Source: Manihot esculenta
Taxonomy: Eukaryota; Streptophyta; Magnoliopsida; Malpighiales; Euphorbiaceae
Assembly: GCF_001659605.2 (NCBI RefSeq)
Contig: NC_035174.2
Location: 6,016,389-6,080,388 of the forward strand
Direction: 5' to 3'
Length of the DNA: 64,000 bases
The notes below the pieces were generated by a model, which was given only the letters and a program-made list of their open reading frames with translations, was not told the DNA's origin and searched no databases. Both the position numbers and the translations under genes were made by a program. Of the stretch, positions 46,884 through 58,836 are shown in pieces (within the stretch, counting starts at the first letter, position 1; every line of letters begins with the position of its first letter).

Positions 46884-49800
46884 CTACATAACACCCAATA
46901 AAAGCAGCAACAAAGAGGAGAATAAGACCAAAACCCTGCTATATTGGCAATGAGACTGCCCTGCATTCGAAGGGGGTGATGTGCTAGGACTTGGGCTTGC
47001 AACGTTTGTGACATTTTCCTTTGAACAGGTGTAACTGCAGCGACTTGGACGAACAACTCTATAAACACCACTGCTGGCTAGGACAAAAATATCCTTGCGG
47101 TTGTCCTCCCCAAACGAGAAAATGTAACCCAAGGATGGAAAGTTACTTCCTGGTACTGTTATGCACTGGATGGGAGAGTCCTTTGCACAACTGAAGGGAA
47201 TTTTGCTGGTGGTAAAGTTACCACTATCTTCAGGGGTTTCAGTGCCCGCCCACACAGCATTCGCATACAAATCTGCATACAAATACCTGAACATTTACAA
47301 CAGATTAGCTAGATACACATAACACTGTGAAGGTGGTGGTAGTCTATAAAAGTATTCGCCCCTTGTAACAAATTGATTTTTGAGTGTACTTGAGAACATA
47401 GTCACCTTTTAAGAGCCACGTAAACGAATGGCTCAGTAAGAACATTTGAGCAAAATGTTAATAGCTTACATACCTCCCATACATGCATGGATCAGTCTTT
47501 GAGCGATAGAAATAACCCCCAGTGATTGATGCTGACCCTTCATTCTTGTTTACTTCAGAGTGGTTGTATCCCATAACTGGGAAAATTGGACTTATGGAGT
47601 TCGGGGATGTATTTCCACCAGGGGATGATGGAGGATTATAAGGATAAGGGCCCTCATAAATACGCCAGCCATAGTTTCCGCCCTTCGATATGATATCCAC
47701 CTCTTCATATACATCCTGCAGGACAAAAATAAATAGAAGTGTCAAACATTTCTAACTTCAGAAATTAATTGAACAGAACTGGATTGTCCAACTTAGGTAT
47801 CTCAAGAATATTTTGAATGACTTGAATAGAATTAATACAACAGATATAAGCATAACCATTACAACAGAGTGTCAATAATGACATCCATTGTCATTCTGAA
47901 AAGTCCTTGTTTCCAACACTTCTCTTCCCCCTAATACTCGGTGAACTAAATTAGTTCCTATATGATGATGAAAAATCTAAGCAAAAAGGAAAATAACAAA
48001 CTTATGAAATGGGCATAGATTCTCTGACCCAATGGCATGGCAATTACTTCCACAGTGGCTATGTAAACTAGTTGTTTAGATATCTTCTGCAGGCATTAGA
48101 AATGGCACTCAGCCATGGGTGAGTTTTTTCATTACGAAAGAGCACCAAACATTTAGCAAAATCAATAAAACTTCTTCCCACTTGCAGTTCCAGAAAGGGG
48201 CAAATCTTGAAAAACAGCCCACAAAAATTACTAAATAATACTGGAAAAGTCTCTGCAAGGAAAAGGGAGCAAATTTTCAGCAATGGGACAAGTAAGTTTT
48301 TAGCTAATTGGATATCCAATATTCCTTTAAAGTATAATAATGTGTCAACAAAATTTAAGGACTTTTCCAACGTAAAAACAAAATCTCCCCGACTCTGCCA
48401 CTTCATATATTTTTGCCGGAATGGTTAATTATACTCTTATAGAATGGTGCTCAATTATCCAGGTCCACCAAAATTCACTTAAAAGCTCCCAAAGGACAAC
48501 CTCAAATATTCCTTTTCTTTACAGGAAAAGTAACATGACATAAGCCAGGAATGAGTGATCAGTGATGTCATGAAAGAAGCATCATCTTGATGGTAATAAC
48601 ATCTGCTAATCTTGGTGTAGACCTACTACCCATTCCAAGTTCCAACTACCTCACCCTTTTGCTACTTGGCCAGTGCCCAGAAGCATAATTTTCAAGTCAA
48701 TACCAACACAAGGATGGAAAGGCCCACTACCTCTTCTTCCAAATACCCCAACCTTTTGCTACTCAGCCAATGCCCAAAAGCATAATTTTCAAGTCAAAGC
48801 CAACATAAGGACTAGAGAAAAATTGAAGTGCAAACTTTGCACTAAAAACTTGTCAAGATTGTGAGAAACAAAACATGTCACGAACCTGCCCAACATCTGC
48901 ACAGATAAAGTAGGATGGCCTTTCTGAATCAAAACTGCAGCGCCAAGGATTTCGTAAGCCTAAAGCCCAGATTTCTGGCAACAATTCACTGTCTTCACTA
49001 GATGGATTGTCTTTAGGGATAGAGTAGTTTCCCCATAGACCAAGGTCATTAATTTCTTTAGCACCTGCAGAAGTGGCCATTATGAGCTGTGCAACAAGGC
49101 TACCCAACCCGTTGCTTTGCTAAGGTTGGGGAAAAGAAAATAGAAGCTGCGCCACAGTCATTGTTCACATAAACCAATTAAAACTACTTATAGAAACAAT
49201 TGCGTGCTGACACTCACTTGGTATATTATCAACATCCAGTCGCATGATCTTTCCAAGCAATGATTTCTTGTTTTGAGAAAAATTGTAAGGATCCCCTGCG
49301 TTACCTGGCCCACCACCATCTCCCATCATGAAGTATAAATACCCATCTGTAGGTCCAAAAAGAATCTGTCCTGCATGATGCGATGTGAATGGAAGGCCCA
49401 TTGTAAGTATCCTTCTAACTTCCAATGGTTTGGCAGTTGTTGCCTGGAAAAAATATCAAAAGTCAGAATAATTGAATTTAACAAAAAAAAGATCACAAAA
49501 TTGAGGTGTATAGAGATTTGTACCAAGGAAGCCTCAACTGCTGAACTGTTTGCACTATATTCTGCAATAACACTGTGATATTGGCATGGCTGTGCACCAT
49601 TATCAGAAGGCAGCTTTGAAGGATCACAGTTCACATCTGAATTACATGAACATCTTCCAACACATCCCGGCCACCTGACCTTGTCACAATTAAATGAAGC
49701 AAAGAACCGACCATTTTGTGCAAAGTTTGGATGAAATGCCATACCCATCATCCCAAATGCACTGCTAAAATAAACCTCATCTGTTAGATCAATAAAAGGA

Positions 49801-52159
49801 CTGGACTCATCAATTTCCAAGGTTCCTCCGGATCCCTCTTCAGGAATAGTTGCCAACCAAATCTTACCTGGTTGGCTGGAGAAGAATGCACGGTTGGAGC
49901 CATCAGGATGAGCAACCATATTGAGGTAGGATCCATTTCCAATTTTCTCAAGGCACAAACCAGCTGGGGGACTAGGTGATCCTGTGTTATTGATGGTAAC
50001 AGGTTCACCATTGAAACATACTGATCCATCAGTAGATTCTCCACCAAATGCTTTGCAGAAATCACTTTTTGATTGCCAGAGATCAGTCAATTTGGTGACA
50101 CTAGAATTGACAGGTAATCCAGCTTGGCCTTCTAGCGAAGGGGCAAAAGGTGAATTCAGTATAGATACGTTTTCACACGCATTCCATACTTTAGAGCAGA
50201 AATCATTTGCTAGTTGGCTAGATTGAGATGAATTTATTGAAACAGTGGAATTACAGAGAACAGGAACTGGCCGGTGCACAGAATTGATTGTAAACAGCTC
50301 AGATGAAAAGGGATCACATCTCTGTGAAATATGTTAACAAAAGTATGAACAGTGAGAAAATTCTTTAAAATGATGTGGTTGTTGAGGATCATTTGATTTG
50401 TTCAATCCTCACTAGCTTTAAATGCACATAAGTTACTCCGGACTTTACAAAAGCCTCAAACTAGACTATCAGTAAACATTTACTAACTATATGATACTTA
50501 GAATGGAGAATGATTGACATCTCACCATGAATAAGCAATGTCTATGAAGAGTACAACATGAGAAAAAAGGACCTAGACCCAATTGCTACACACATAAGAT
50601 ATTAGGATGACTTGTGCAATATCAATGACAAAGAAAAAGTTTATTGTAATAGATTGAGTTGCTTATTTTTGTTACTTTGAAAAGATAAGGTGTTTAATTC
50701 TCAAATCCAGAAGTGAAATAACAAAAACAGATTCAGCCATATGTAGAATTCTCTTTTAGAGATTAATTAGTTTAGTTTCTTTTTACACAAGCTTGCAGTG
50801 ATTTTAAGCCTTTGTTTAGCTCCACATGAAGAGAACCCTCCCTCTTTTCAGCAACCAAAATGAGTAGAACTTTTATTCACTCAGAAATGAATCACTGACA
50901 TGACTGTTTATCCAACAATTGACAAATAAAATCATCAGTAGGACAAAACGGACAGAGCAAACTATCCTTTAACCTTTAATTTGAAAGTAAAAGAATCAAC
51001 AAGTAATCAAAAAGGCATAACGACTCAAAAAGGCATAACGACTCAAAAACACATGTACCATGTTTAGCCAATAGACATTTATAGTAAAATATTGGCATCG
51101 TTATTTTTGTTTCTCTTAACACAGAATTTGTTCTGGTCTTGTAGTTACAAGTCTAAACTCTAAAACACGATATCACATTTGAAAAATATAATGGTCATCA
51201 ATAAGAACAGCCTATGGTTATCTGCAGAAAATGTTGAATAGACATCTGGAAGTATCAGCAACTATTGGTACCAGATTGAGCCTAATACACTAGGGATAGT
51301 CCATGCTTCCTAGATTGTGTTTATGACAGATTACTGTTGGGCTATTAAATGCACTGGCTGTTAAAAGACGAAGTAAAGAATATTGTAGTGATTAACTAAG
51401 AAAAACCATAAATATTAAAGATGCTAAACTTCATGGTCAAATATTTTTACGCAACCTATCTGTGTCTGGCTATGAAAGTAATTATGTGGATTAGTTTCTG
51501 AATTCATGAAAAATGGCACCCAGCATTTTAATTGAATATTGAATACTTGAACAGGTCTTGGTCTTTAGATTTTGCTATACCACTTGAAGTGCTGCTGCAG
51601 ACATTGAATGCAAACAGAAAGACAACAGCAAAAAATGAAAATAGAAGATAACTCGTGCAAGACCTACAACAGCTCATGATTTTCCAAACAACAAACAAAC
51701 AATACTTATACTGTTGCAGTTGTGCAATTGAATTTGAAAATTCAATATAGGTTATTTTTAGTTTACAAAAGGGAACAGAAGTCTTACAGCACAAAGGATA
51801 GATTTCAGAAGAGAAGCACAGCCAGGATCGGAGATATTCATTGTCTGAAATTGCTTCTGCAATTGTATATCTGCGGTAGAATTGCAGCAGGTGCTCCCAT
51901 TGTAGGGACAAAAACTCAGCGTGGTGTTCAAGGTAAAAGGTGCTCCTAACAACAAATTCAGAAGGAGAAAGAAAATTAATTTCTAATAAATAATCACGCC
52001 AAGTAAAGAACTCAACAAAATCTAAACAATAACAGTATAGGCACTAGAGCTACAGGTTTGAAACCTACTCGAATCAGTGCATAATGGATGAGATAAAGAA
52101 TGATCAGGAAGTGAGAATATGTTAATTAACAGAAAGAGAATAGCAAGAACCGCCCCCAT
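46884..52159 (-). CDS. HIPL1: HIPL protein (HHIP-like, glucose/sorbosone dehydrogenase fold), 7 exons
   Basis: Exons: 52159-52069, 51945-51788, 50321-49524, 49443-49218, 49064-48886, 47715-47474, 47286-46884; 698 residues. Residues 1-26 (MGAVLAILFLLINIFSLPDH) are a signal peptide. A Cys-rich N-terminal domain follows (FCPYNGSTCCN; GCASLLKSILC). The beta-propeller domain includes GMMGMAFHPNF, FTSHHAGQILFGP, KIMRLDVDN, EIWALGLRNPWRCSFD and FPVMGYNHSEV. The last 16 residues (VLVLFSSLLLLLLGVM) after a Ser/Pro-rich stretch look like a GPI-anchor signal. So the protein is probably at the outer face of the plasma membrane or in the wall. Plant HIPLs are related to sugar dehydrogenases; substrate unknown. 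HIPL1 versus HIPL2 is not resolved. Sequence upstream at 53000-53215 looks like a 5'UTR exon (GTGAGT donor near 52997). Confidence 0.93.
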
Positions 52160-52860
52160 CACAGCAAACCGACAGAGAAACGAAGATGCTCTACTACAAG
52201 GGCCTCCTTTTTGCCTATGCCAGAATCATCTTAAACAGCAAAACTCTTTGCTTGAAATGGATCAGAAAATAACCACTGTTATTTAGAGGAGAAAACCTGT
52301 ATGTGGTTTGAACATTCTTATCTCTACCAACTGCTCTATTTTTTTAAGTACCTTCCATCTCTCTATACTCTCTTAAAGTCAGCTTCCAGAAAGGAAATCC
52401 CTTTTAAATATCTTTCGCTCAGTGTATAGACGTCAATCTTTATTTAATTGCCACAATGATGTTCTAAATCTCTCTCTTCCAAAATCTTTTCTCTCTGTCT
52501 CAAGTTTTTTATCAAGGATTGAGACATTAATTGGGCAGCTTTACATAGTTGACTCTACATGAATGGTTAAACAAAAATGAGGTAGTTAAGAAAGAATCCA
52601 CTTGCTTTTCCCCCTATTCCCTTTTGGTTAGATCTCGGTTGGTTTAATGTGTTTTGTGAACAAATCGGCAAGTGGCCCATGAGTCCTTTTAAACCCATAA
52701 GCCATAAGACAAGCCAAAAAAACAGAGTCATGTTCACATTCAGATACATTTCACATTCAAACATGAATAAAAGTATAGAATCCACTAGAGTTTACCATTT
52801 AAAGAACTAAAGAAAAGCATTCGACAGCAATGACATCAAAATGAGAATAAACAGACAAAA

Positions 52861-52869
52861 TATATATAA

Positions 52870-52901
<32 letters not shown>

Positions 52902-52902
52902 T
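52861..52902. repeat. Compound (TA)n(GA)n microsatellite
   Basis: TATATATAAATATATATATA is followed by about 10 GA units. It lies upstream of the HIPL start codon, within the presumed 5'UTR intron. Confidence 0.85.
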
Positions 52903-53225
52903 TTGCAATTTCTAAATAAACAAAAGAGATCAATCACATGCTCGCATTATCTGCTATGAAATAATTGAATAATAAATGAGTCAAGGTCAACTCACATTGA
53001 TTCATCCAAAAAGAGTAGCTGGAATCGTTTCTGGTACCCTAGACAAAGGAGACAAGTACAGCACAGAGGAGCTTCCTGACGTGATTGGCTCGTGAAATTT
53101 TGAAATTGCTCCATTGAGATCTATCAAATGAAGGCAACCAAATAACTTGAGATCTAAAACAACAGAAAGGAGAAGAAGAAGAGAGAGGGCGAGAGAGAAG
53201 AATTACCCGGTGAGCATCGCAAAAT

Positions 53226-55852
53226 GGCTGGTCGTTTAAGAGAAGGGTTTTTTTTGTTATTACCCCAAAAATTAATTTTTAAATTGATTTTAATATTCTC
53301 TTATTAATAATATATTTTTCTCAATACAAATTAAAAGCACAATGAACCATATTTTAGAAATTATCACTAATAATTTTATCTTTTTTTATAATCTTTACAG
53401 TGTTGTATCGAGGGTTATCAGTATTCGGTTCAAATCAAAAAAATTAATCGAATTTAATCGATTTAAATATTTGGTTTTTTATATATTTCAGTTCGATTTG
53501 ATTTTTAATTTCAAAAATTTCAATTATTTCGGTTCGGTTCGGTTTTGATCAGAAAAAAACTAAAAAAAACTAAAAAAACTGAACCGAACCGATTAGTGAT
53601 AATAATATTTTTTATATAGAAAAATTAAATCATATTAAAATTAAAATATTTTAATTAAATTTTAAAATATTAAAAATGATGTGTAAAAAATAAAAAAATT
53701 ATTAAAAATCGAAACCGATCAAACCGAACCGAACCGAATCAGACCGGTTCGATTCGATTCGGTTTCTGACCAAAATCAATTCGGTTCGGTTCGGTTTTTA
53801 TAAACACTAAAATTTCAATTTTTGATTTTTTCAGTTCAATTCGATTTTGAACCGAACCGACCGAATGATCACGTTGTATTTAGCCCTTTGAATTAAGTTA
53901 TAAGTTTTTGAATCAGTGAGCGATTTAGCAATTACATTATGATCACCAATAATAATATATTGAATTTAATTTTTATATTAAGGTGGACAACTACTCCAAT
54001 TATAGATTGCATGCGACAACGTGCTTGTATGTACAGCCTACAGGTCTTTAGAATTAATATATATAATTTCAATGACCAGTTTTTTTTTAAAAAATAAAAA
54101 TTTAACAGATTAATTCCTCATTCCCTCCACCATTGTTATCAGAAAATAAGAAAATAATCACTTCTTGTGAAATCTTCTCTCATTAGTACAAAGCAAACAA
54201 CGATAAGGCCACAATGGTTTTTTTTTCTTTTCTTTTCTCCAAATCATATTTAATATTATTTAAAACTTATATTATATATATCATATTAAATAAGAGAGGA
54301 TCGAATCCAAAAAAAAAATAGAATCAAACATAAAACATGTATGATAATTCTTAAGTATTGAATATTTCCTCCACAACAAAAAGGCCTTGTCTGACTCCAA
54401 TGATCGTTCAAACGCGTCGGTTCAAGGCCCACTTTAGAAGGTCTGACCAGATAGGTTTTGAGTTCAACAGAAAAATAGTTCATCAGATAGCAAATCTCCA
54501 TATTCAAGATCCTGTCAGGAAAAAAACAGAAGAAAAAAAATTAAATGGCCGTCTAATACTAGAGAAAGAGATTATGCGTCCGTACATACGGTTTTGCATG
54601 ATAACAGTAAGGTATTATAATAAAGTAACGATTACACATCGCAAAACGAAAAGAGAGAAAAGAATAAAAGGACACGCAGAAAAAAATGAAAAACAAGCTC
54701 ATTCATATACCAAAACCTTTTATTCTGAATCTCAACTCATCAATGCCAACCATAACTTTCACCTCTAATAACTTTATCAACCTCTTCATGTCAAAGCTCC
54801 AAAGCAACTAAATAATGCTTTTCAAACCAGCATTTGCATAATAAGCTTATAATATTAGTATGTTTGCATAAATATAATGCTGTCCCAATTCTATAAAGAT
54901 AAATCTATAGTTAACTTTATATAATTAAATAAATATAGTTAATATAGTCATGATTATGATATTTTGAAATAACGGAACTATAAAATATGAGATATTTGTA
55001 TCAAAGCTATAGACCTTAATAGGTCGTTTATCTCATGAGTTTGGTCGAAATTAGCAAAACTCTTGATTCGTATTTAATGGATGTGATATATGTGTCTAAA
55101 TTTCTAAAGGACTTATATTTTATATATTATTATATAGTTTAAACAATAAAATTTATATTATTTTTCTTAATATACCTTATTCATTTATTCATGGAAAGAA
55201 TTAGGAAAGAAGGGCTATGAGAAATGAATAGAAAAATCAAAAAATTTTGCTCGATCATTAAATTATTATTGAAATTTAAATTATAAATTAAGGAATTAAT
55301 AAATAAATATATCTAAAAAATTACTTGTAATTTAAGGGATAAAAAAGAAAAAAAAAGTTTATATTTGTGGAATAGAATTAGTATAAATGAAGAAACGATT
55401 CAATTGGATTAAAGCACCATGCGGAGGAATGCACCAAAATTCGAAGCAAAATCCTTGCTTTCACAAGCAATCGTTCTCCCTTTGCTTGTTTCCCTTTATT
55501 TCTCCTATTTCTATTTGGGTTGCCTTCATTCTTTGAAATTTGCCAATGAAAGACAATCTCATCCCCATTGTTTAGAATTAATAATTATTTTGTATACTTA
55601 ATATTGGCAATTTCAATTCCTGTGCCACTACCAATGAGAAATTCAGAATTGACCAATCATAAATACTCTTATTAATCTTTTATGTATTTTTAAAGAATAA
55701 AAAATAGTAAAATTTTGAGTTTGAATAGCTTCTAAAATTATCTCCCGTTGTATAGCCTATTTGATTTATCATATCTTTATATCTTTTTAGTATAAAAAAA
55801 AATATTTAAAATTGGGTGGACTGTTTAATAATATAAAACTGTAAAATTTTCT
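53226..55852. other. Intergenic AT-rich region with one short transposon
   Basis: Besides the 53409-53872 repeat, 53880-55850 is AT-rich. ORFs at 54358-54768 and 55419-55601 have no recognisable domain. 55830-55852 is where Athila similarity ends. Confidence 0.45.
53402..53879. mobile_element. CGGTTCGGTT-rich non-autonomous DNA transposon, about 465 bp
   Basis: GTTGTAT is present at 53402-53408 and 53873-53879. Between them the left side carries TTATCAGTATTCGGTTC and the right side GAACCGAACCGACCGAATGATCA, roughly inverted. Many copies of GGTTCGGTTCGG/CCGAACCGAACC lie inside, making long foldback potential. A hAT-like MITE is the best fit, but the ends are worn and a shorter target duplication (TAT) is possible. 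Confidence 0.55.
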
Positions 55853-56028
55853 TTCATGGCCTGTTTTTGCAATTTTTCTGTTCTACTGTCTTGCAACTCC
55901 TTTCCACTCCTCAATGTGATGGCACTAGCATTTTGCCTTGGATTTATCTCAGTTTGGGAGGGTAGCTTCCCTTGAGACTCAAATTTGCTTATTGAAGTGG
56001 CCATTTGGCTCACTTGTTTCTCTAGATT

Positions 56029-57232
56029 TTGCACAGTACTACACCAGCAGAAGTCTCCATCACCGCACCTACTACTGCTGTATTTGCACCAGAAACTGAA
56101 TTTCTGATTATGGCAGAAAATCCAGCAATAGCAGAACCACCTGCTGCACGTGAAGAAGTTGAAAACCAAGCTGGAAACTTGCTTATCCAAGCACCACAGC
56201 CACGGGAGAGAACTCTCGGAGAGCTAGCTGAACCAGCAGGAGACCAACCACCCTTATGCATTGCATATCCCCCATTGACAGCACCTTTTGAATTAAAGAC
56301 AGGCCTGATCCATCTCCTTCCCAAATTTAGAGGCCTAGAAAATGAAGATCCTTACAAGCACTTGAAGGAATTCCACATTGTGTGCTCCACCATGAGACCT
56401 CAAGGCATTACTGAAGAACATGTCAAGCTTAGAGCCTTCCCTTTTTCCCTTGATGACTATGCCAAAGAATGGCTATTTTACCTACCACCCGGATCCATCA
56501 CATCATGGGCTGGTATGGTGAGAGCATTATTGAGAAAATTATTTCCTACCTCAAAAGCCATAGGCATCCGTCGAGAAATAAGTGGCATAAAGCAAAAGCA
56601 CTCTGAAGGCTTGTATGAGTACTGGGAAAGGTTCAAACAGTTGTGCACAAGCTGCCCTAAGCATGATATTTCTGACCAATCTCTCATTGAGTACTTCTAT
56701 GGAGGTCTGCTACCCTCAGAAAGAAAATTTATTGATGCAGCTTGCGGAGGATCAATTGAAAGAAAATCACCTCGAGAGATGAGGGAATTAATTTCCACCA
56801 TGGCTGCAGCTTCTCAGCAATTTGGAGACCAAGAGCTGCAACCAAGGAGTGTAAATGAGGTGAGTACATCCATTTTGCATCCCAAATTTCTGATCTCACC
56901 AATGCTGTCCGTAGCCTTGTTGTGGGTCAAACCCAACAAGTCCAGCAGATTCAGCAACCCAAGCCATATGGAATATGTGCCAACAACCACCCAACTGATG
57001 TATGTCCTTCCCTTCAAGAAGAGGAACAGCAAGTCAATGCTGTTGGAGGCTTTAATGGGCAAAGAAGGTATGATCCCTATGCAAGTACTTATAATCCAGG
57101 TTGGAGGGACCATCCAAATTTTAGTTATACAAGGGGAAATCAATATCCAAGCTACTAGCAAAGGAATCAAGCTCAAACTGCACCTCAGAACTCCAATGCA
57201 CCTCTTGAAGAGATTGTAAAGAGTGTCTTTAC
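56029..57232 (+). pseudogene. Athila-type gag, inverted segment
   Basis: The frame from 56029 encodes a retroviral-type capsid region: ELKTGLIHLLPKFRGLENED, PYKHLKEFHIVCSTM, LRAFPFSLDDYAKEWLFYLP, LYEYWERFKQLCTSCP and IEYFYGGLLPSE are hallmarks of Athila gag. A frameshift near 56865 moves the reading to 56890-57158, which includes GICANNHPTDVCPSLQEEE (Cys/His zinc-knuckle-like). A TAG at 57156 interrupts it. It is therefore non-functional. The ATG at 56029 is not the original start because it lies at the inversion junction. Confidence 0.85.
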
Positions 57233-57278
57233 GGCCAGACCTGGTCATAAAGGGAAAATACGTTAGTTTAAATCAATT

Positions 57279-57295
57279 TCCCGGCAACGACGCCA
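57279..57295 (-). other. Retrotransposon primer-binding site
   Basis: TTGGCGTCGTTGCCGGG follows the LTR 3' end after AAAA. It differs little from the TGGCGCCGTTGCCGGGGA pattern known in Athila/Tat elements (tRNA-Asp type as I recall). Confidence 0.75.
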
Positions 57296-57300
57296 ATTTT

Positions 57301-58836
57301 TGATAAGCGGTTGTCGAAGCCGTCAAAAATAAACCTATTAAACAATCAACAATTAACTTGCAGATAGTGGCAATAGAGTCGAACCACAGGGAATTGACAC
57401 CAAAGATTTTCCTAATAATGACTAGGCGAATAAATGACAAATAAATAAAAGAGGGGGTTTTGTTTTGATGAATTAATTCTAGAAAGCAAGAGAAAGTAAC
57501 AATTTAAGTAAACGAGAATTTCAATGGGAAAGAGATTCTAGTTGAAATATGAGTTTAATTCAGCTTGTTCAGAATTGATCATTGACTATTTAAGACTCCT
57601 ATTTTATTTTAATAAATTAGTTTTGGTTGTGGAAAATGCTTCTCACAACCAAATTCCTCCTTAGTTCTAGTTTGATTAGGAAACGTTCGTCAATCAAACA
57701 CTAATCAATAAGTTGCCAAGGAACGTCCTTGGGGCATTTAGCATCGAACAACTGTTGACTGCATTAAGACTTAGAGAAACCCAATTCTATCCTTGCCAAC
57801 CGCGTGGTCAAGTCTAGATTATGCAACGGATTATATTTGAGTTCAAACAATATAAGCAATTACGGACTTAGATCATTCAAACAATTTATTACTCAAGCAA
57901 TTTAAAAGCAATGGATTGATTCTAAAAGCAAAGTAACAATTACAGAAAAGATCAAGTTGCATAAATATTGAAAGCAAATAAGAGTTTAACAATGGAGTTT
58001 TAAATCTCCCAATTCATCACAAATCTGAATTTCCTCAACTTCAACTAGAAAAGGAAGTGTTTAGCCACTCATGGTGGACAAAAATACACAAAAGAAAGAA
58101 GGAAGAAAATCTGCTGTGTTGCTGGAGAATTTCCGAAGCTGAGACGATGCTGAGATGATGTGGGCTGCCTCCTTTTATAGGTGAGGAATCCCAATCCAAT
58201 TAGGTTTTGGAATCCTAAATTGGATTGGTCTTTGTCTTTGATCTCTTCTTTAATTGTGAATAAATCTTCTTCTTGAGGAGGTCTATCTTGAGAGTGACTC
58301 TTTGAGATGCCCTAAGACTGATCTTGAAGTGTTTGAGAGGGGTTAGGACTTCTTTATTTTAAATCTTGAATTTCTGCACTTTTCCGCTTCTGCTGTATTT
58401 TCTGCTGTCAATGTGATTGGGGCGGTGATTTAGGCAGATCACTGCCCCAATCGCTTTCTGTGAGTCAGTCCAGTTTTTAGCTTTCTATCTCTGTTTCCTC
58501 CGCTTGATTTGGGCAATGATTTGGGCAAATCGTCATGCCCAAATCATTTCTGCGTGTTGCCTCCGGGTTTCTGTTCCTGCGGGTGACTTGGCCAATTCAT
58601 TGACCCAATCAGTCTCCTGTGAGATAGTTTAGGTTTCTGCTTTAGCTTGATCTGGGCAGTGATTTAGCCAAGTTACTGACCCAATCACTTTTCTGTCATT
58701 TTATGCACTTTTTCTCCAGTTTTCCAATTTCTTCCTTTTTCTACAAAAACATAATAAAAACATAAATTAAGCTAGAAAAATGTGTAATTAAACAGTAATA
58801 AATATACTAAAAATGTGGCTAAATTATGCTTGATCA
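57301..58836 (-). repeat. Athila-type LTR with four hairpin units
   Basis: TG...CA bounded, 1536 bp, single copy in this window. A TATAAAAGGAGGC box lies near 58180-58166 on the minus strand. Upstream of that, four quasi-palindromic units occur at 58415-58452, 58506-58545, 58583-58610 and 58649-58686, spaced 65-90 bp apart. The first folds with 14 of 15 paired bases around an 8-nt loop (GATTGGGGCGGTGAT...ATCACTGCCCCAATC). Confidence 0.75.

Larger units (their letters stand above)
55853..58836 (-). mobile_element. Truncated Athila-type retrotransposon: LTR, primer site and gag, with an internal inversion
   Basis: Minus-strand order: LTR 58836-57301 (1536 bp, starts TGATCAAGC, ends TTATCA, TATAAAAGG near 58170), then the primer-binding site TGGCGTCGTTGCCGGG (57294-57279), then leader. 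Gag follows, but 56039-57232 lies on the plus strand. The gag C-terminal linker (QNLEKQVSQMATSISK, ITLRSGKEL) is again on the minus strand at 56037-55853, where similarity ends. Flipping 56039-57232 would restore the expected order. The second LTR and most of pol are missing. The LTR abuts an older Athila pol fragment, so this is a nested insertion. Confidence 0.82.

Noticed and set aside
54286..54768. Possible small gene or TE protein (GLEPTRLNDHWSQTRPFCC on the minus strand)
   Set aside because: Short, overlapping ORFs on both strands, no match I can support.
58415..58686. CRISPR-like array (spaced palindromic repeats)
   Set aside because: Units are diverged hairpins inside a plant LTR with no leader or cas genes; the genome is eukaryotic.
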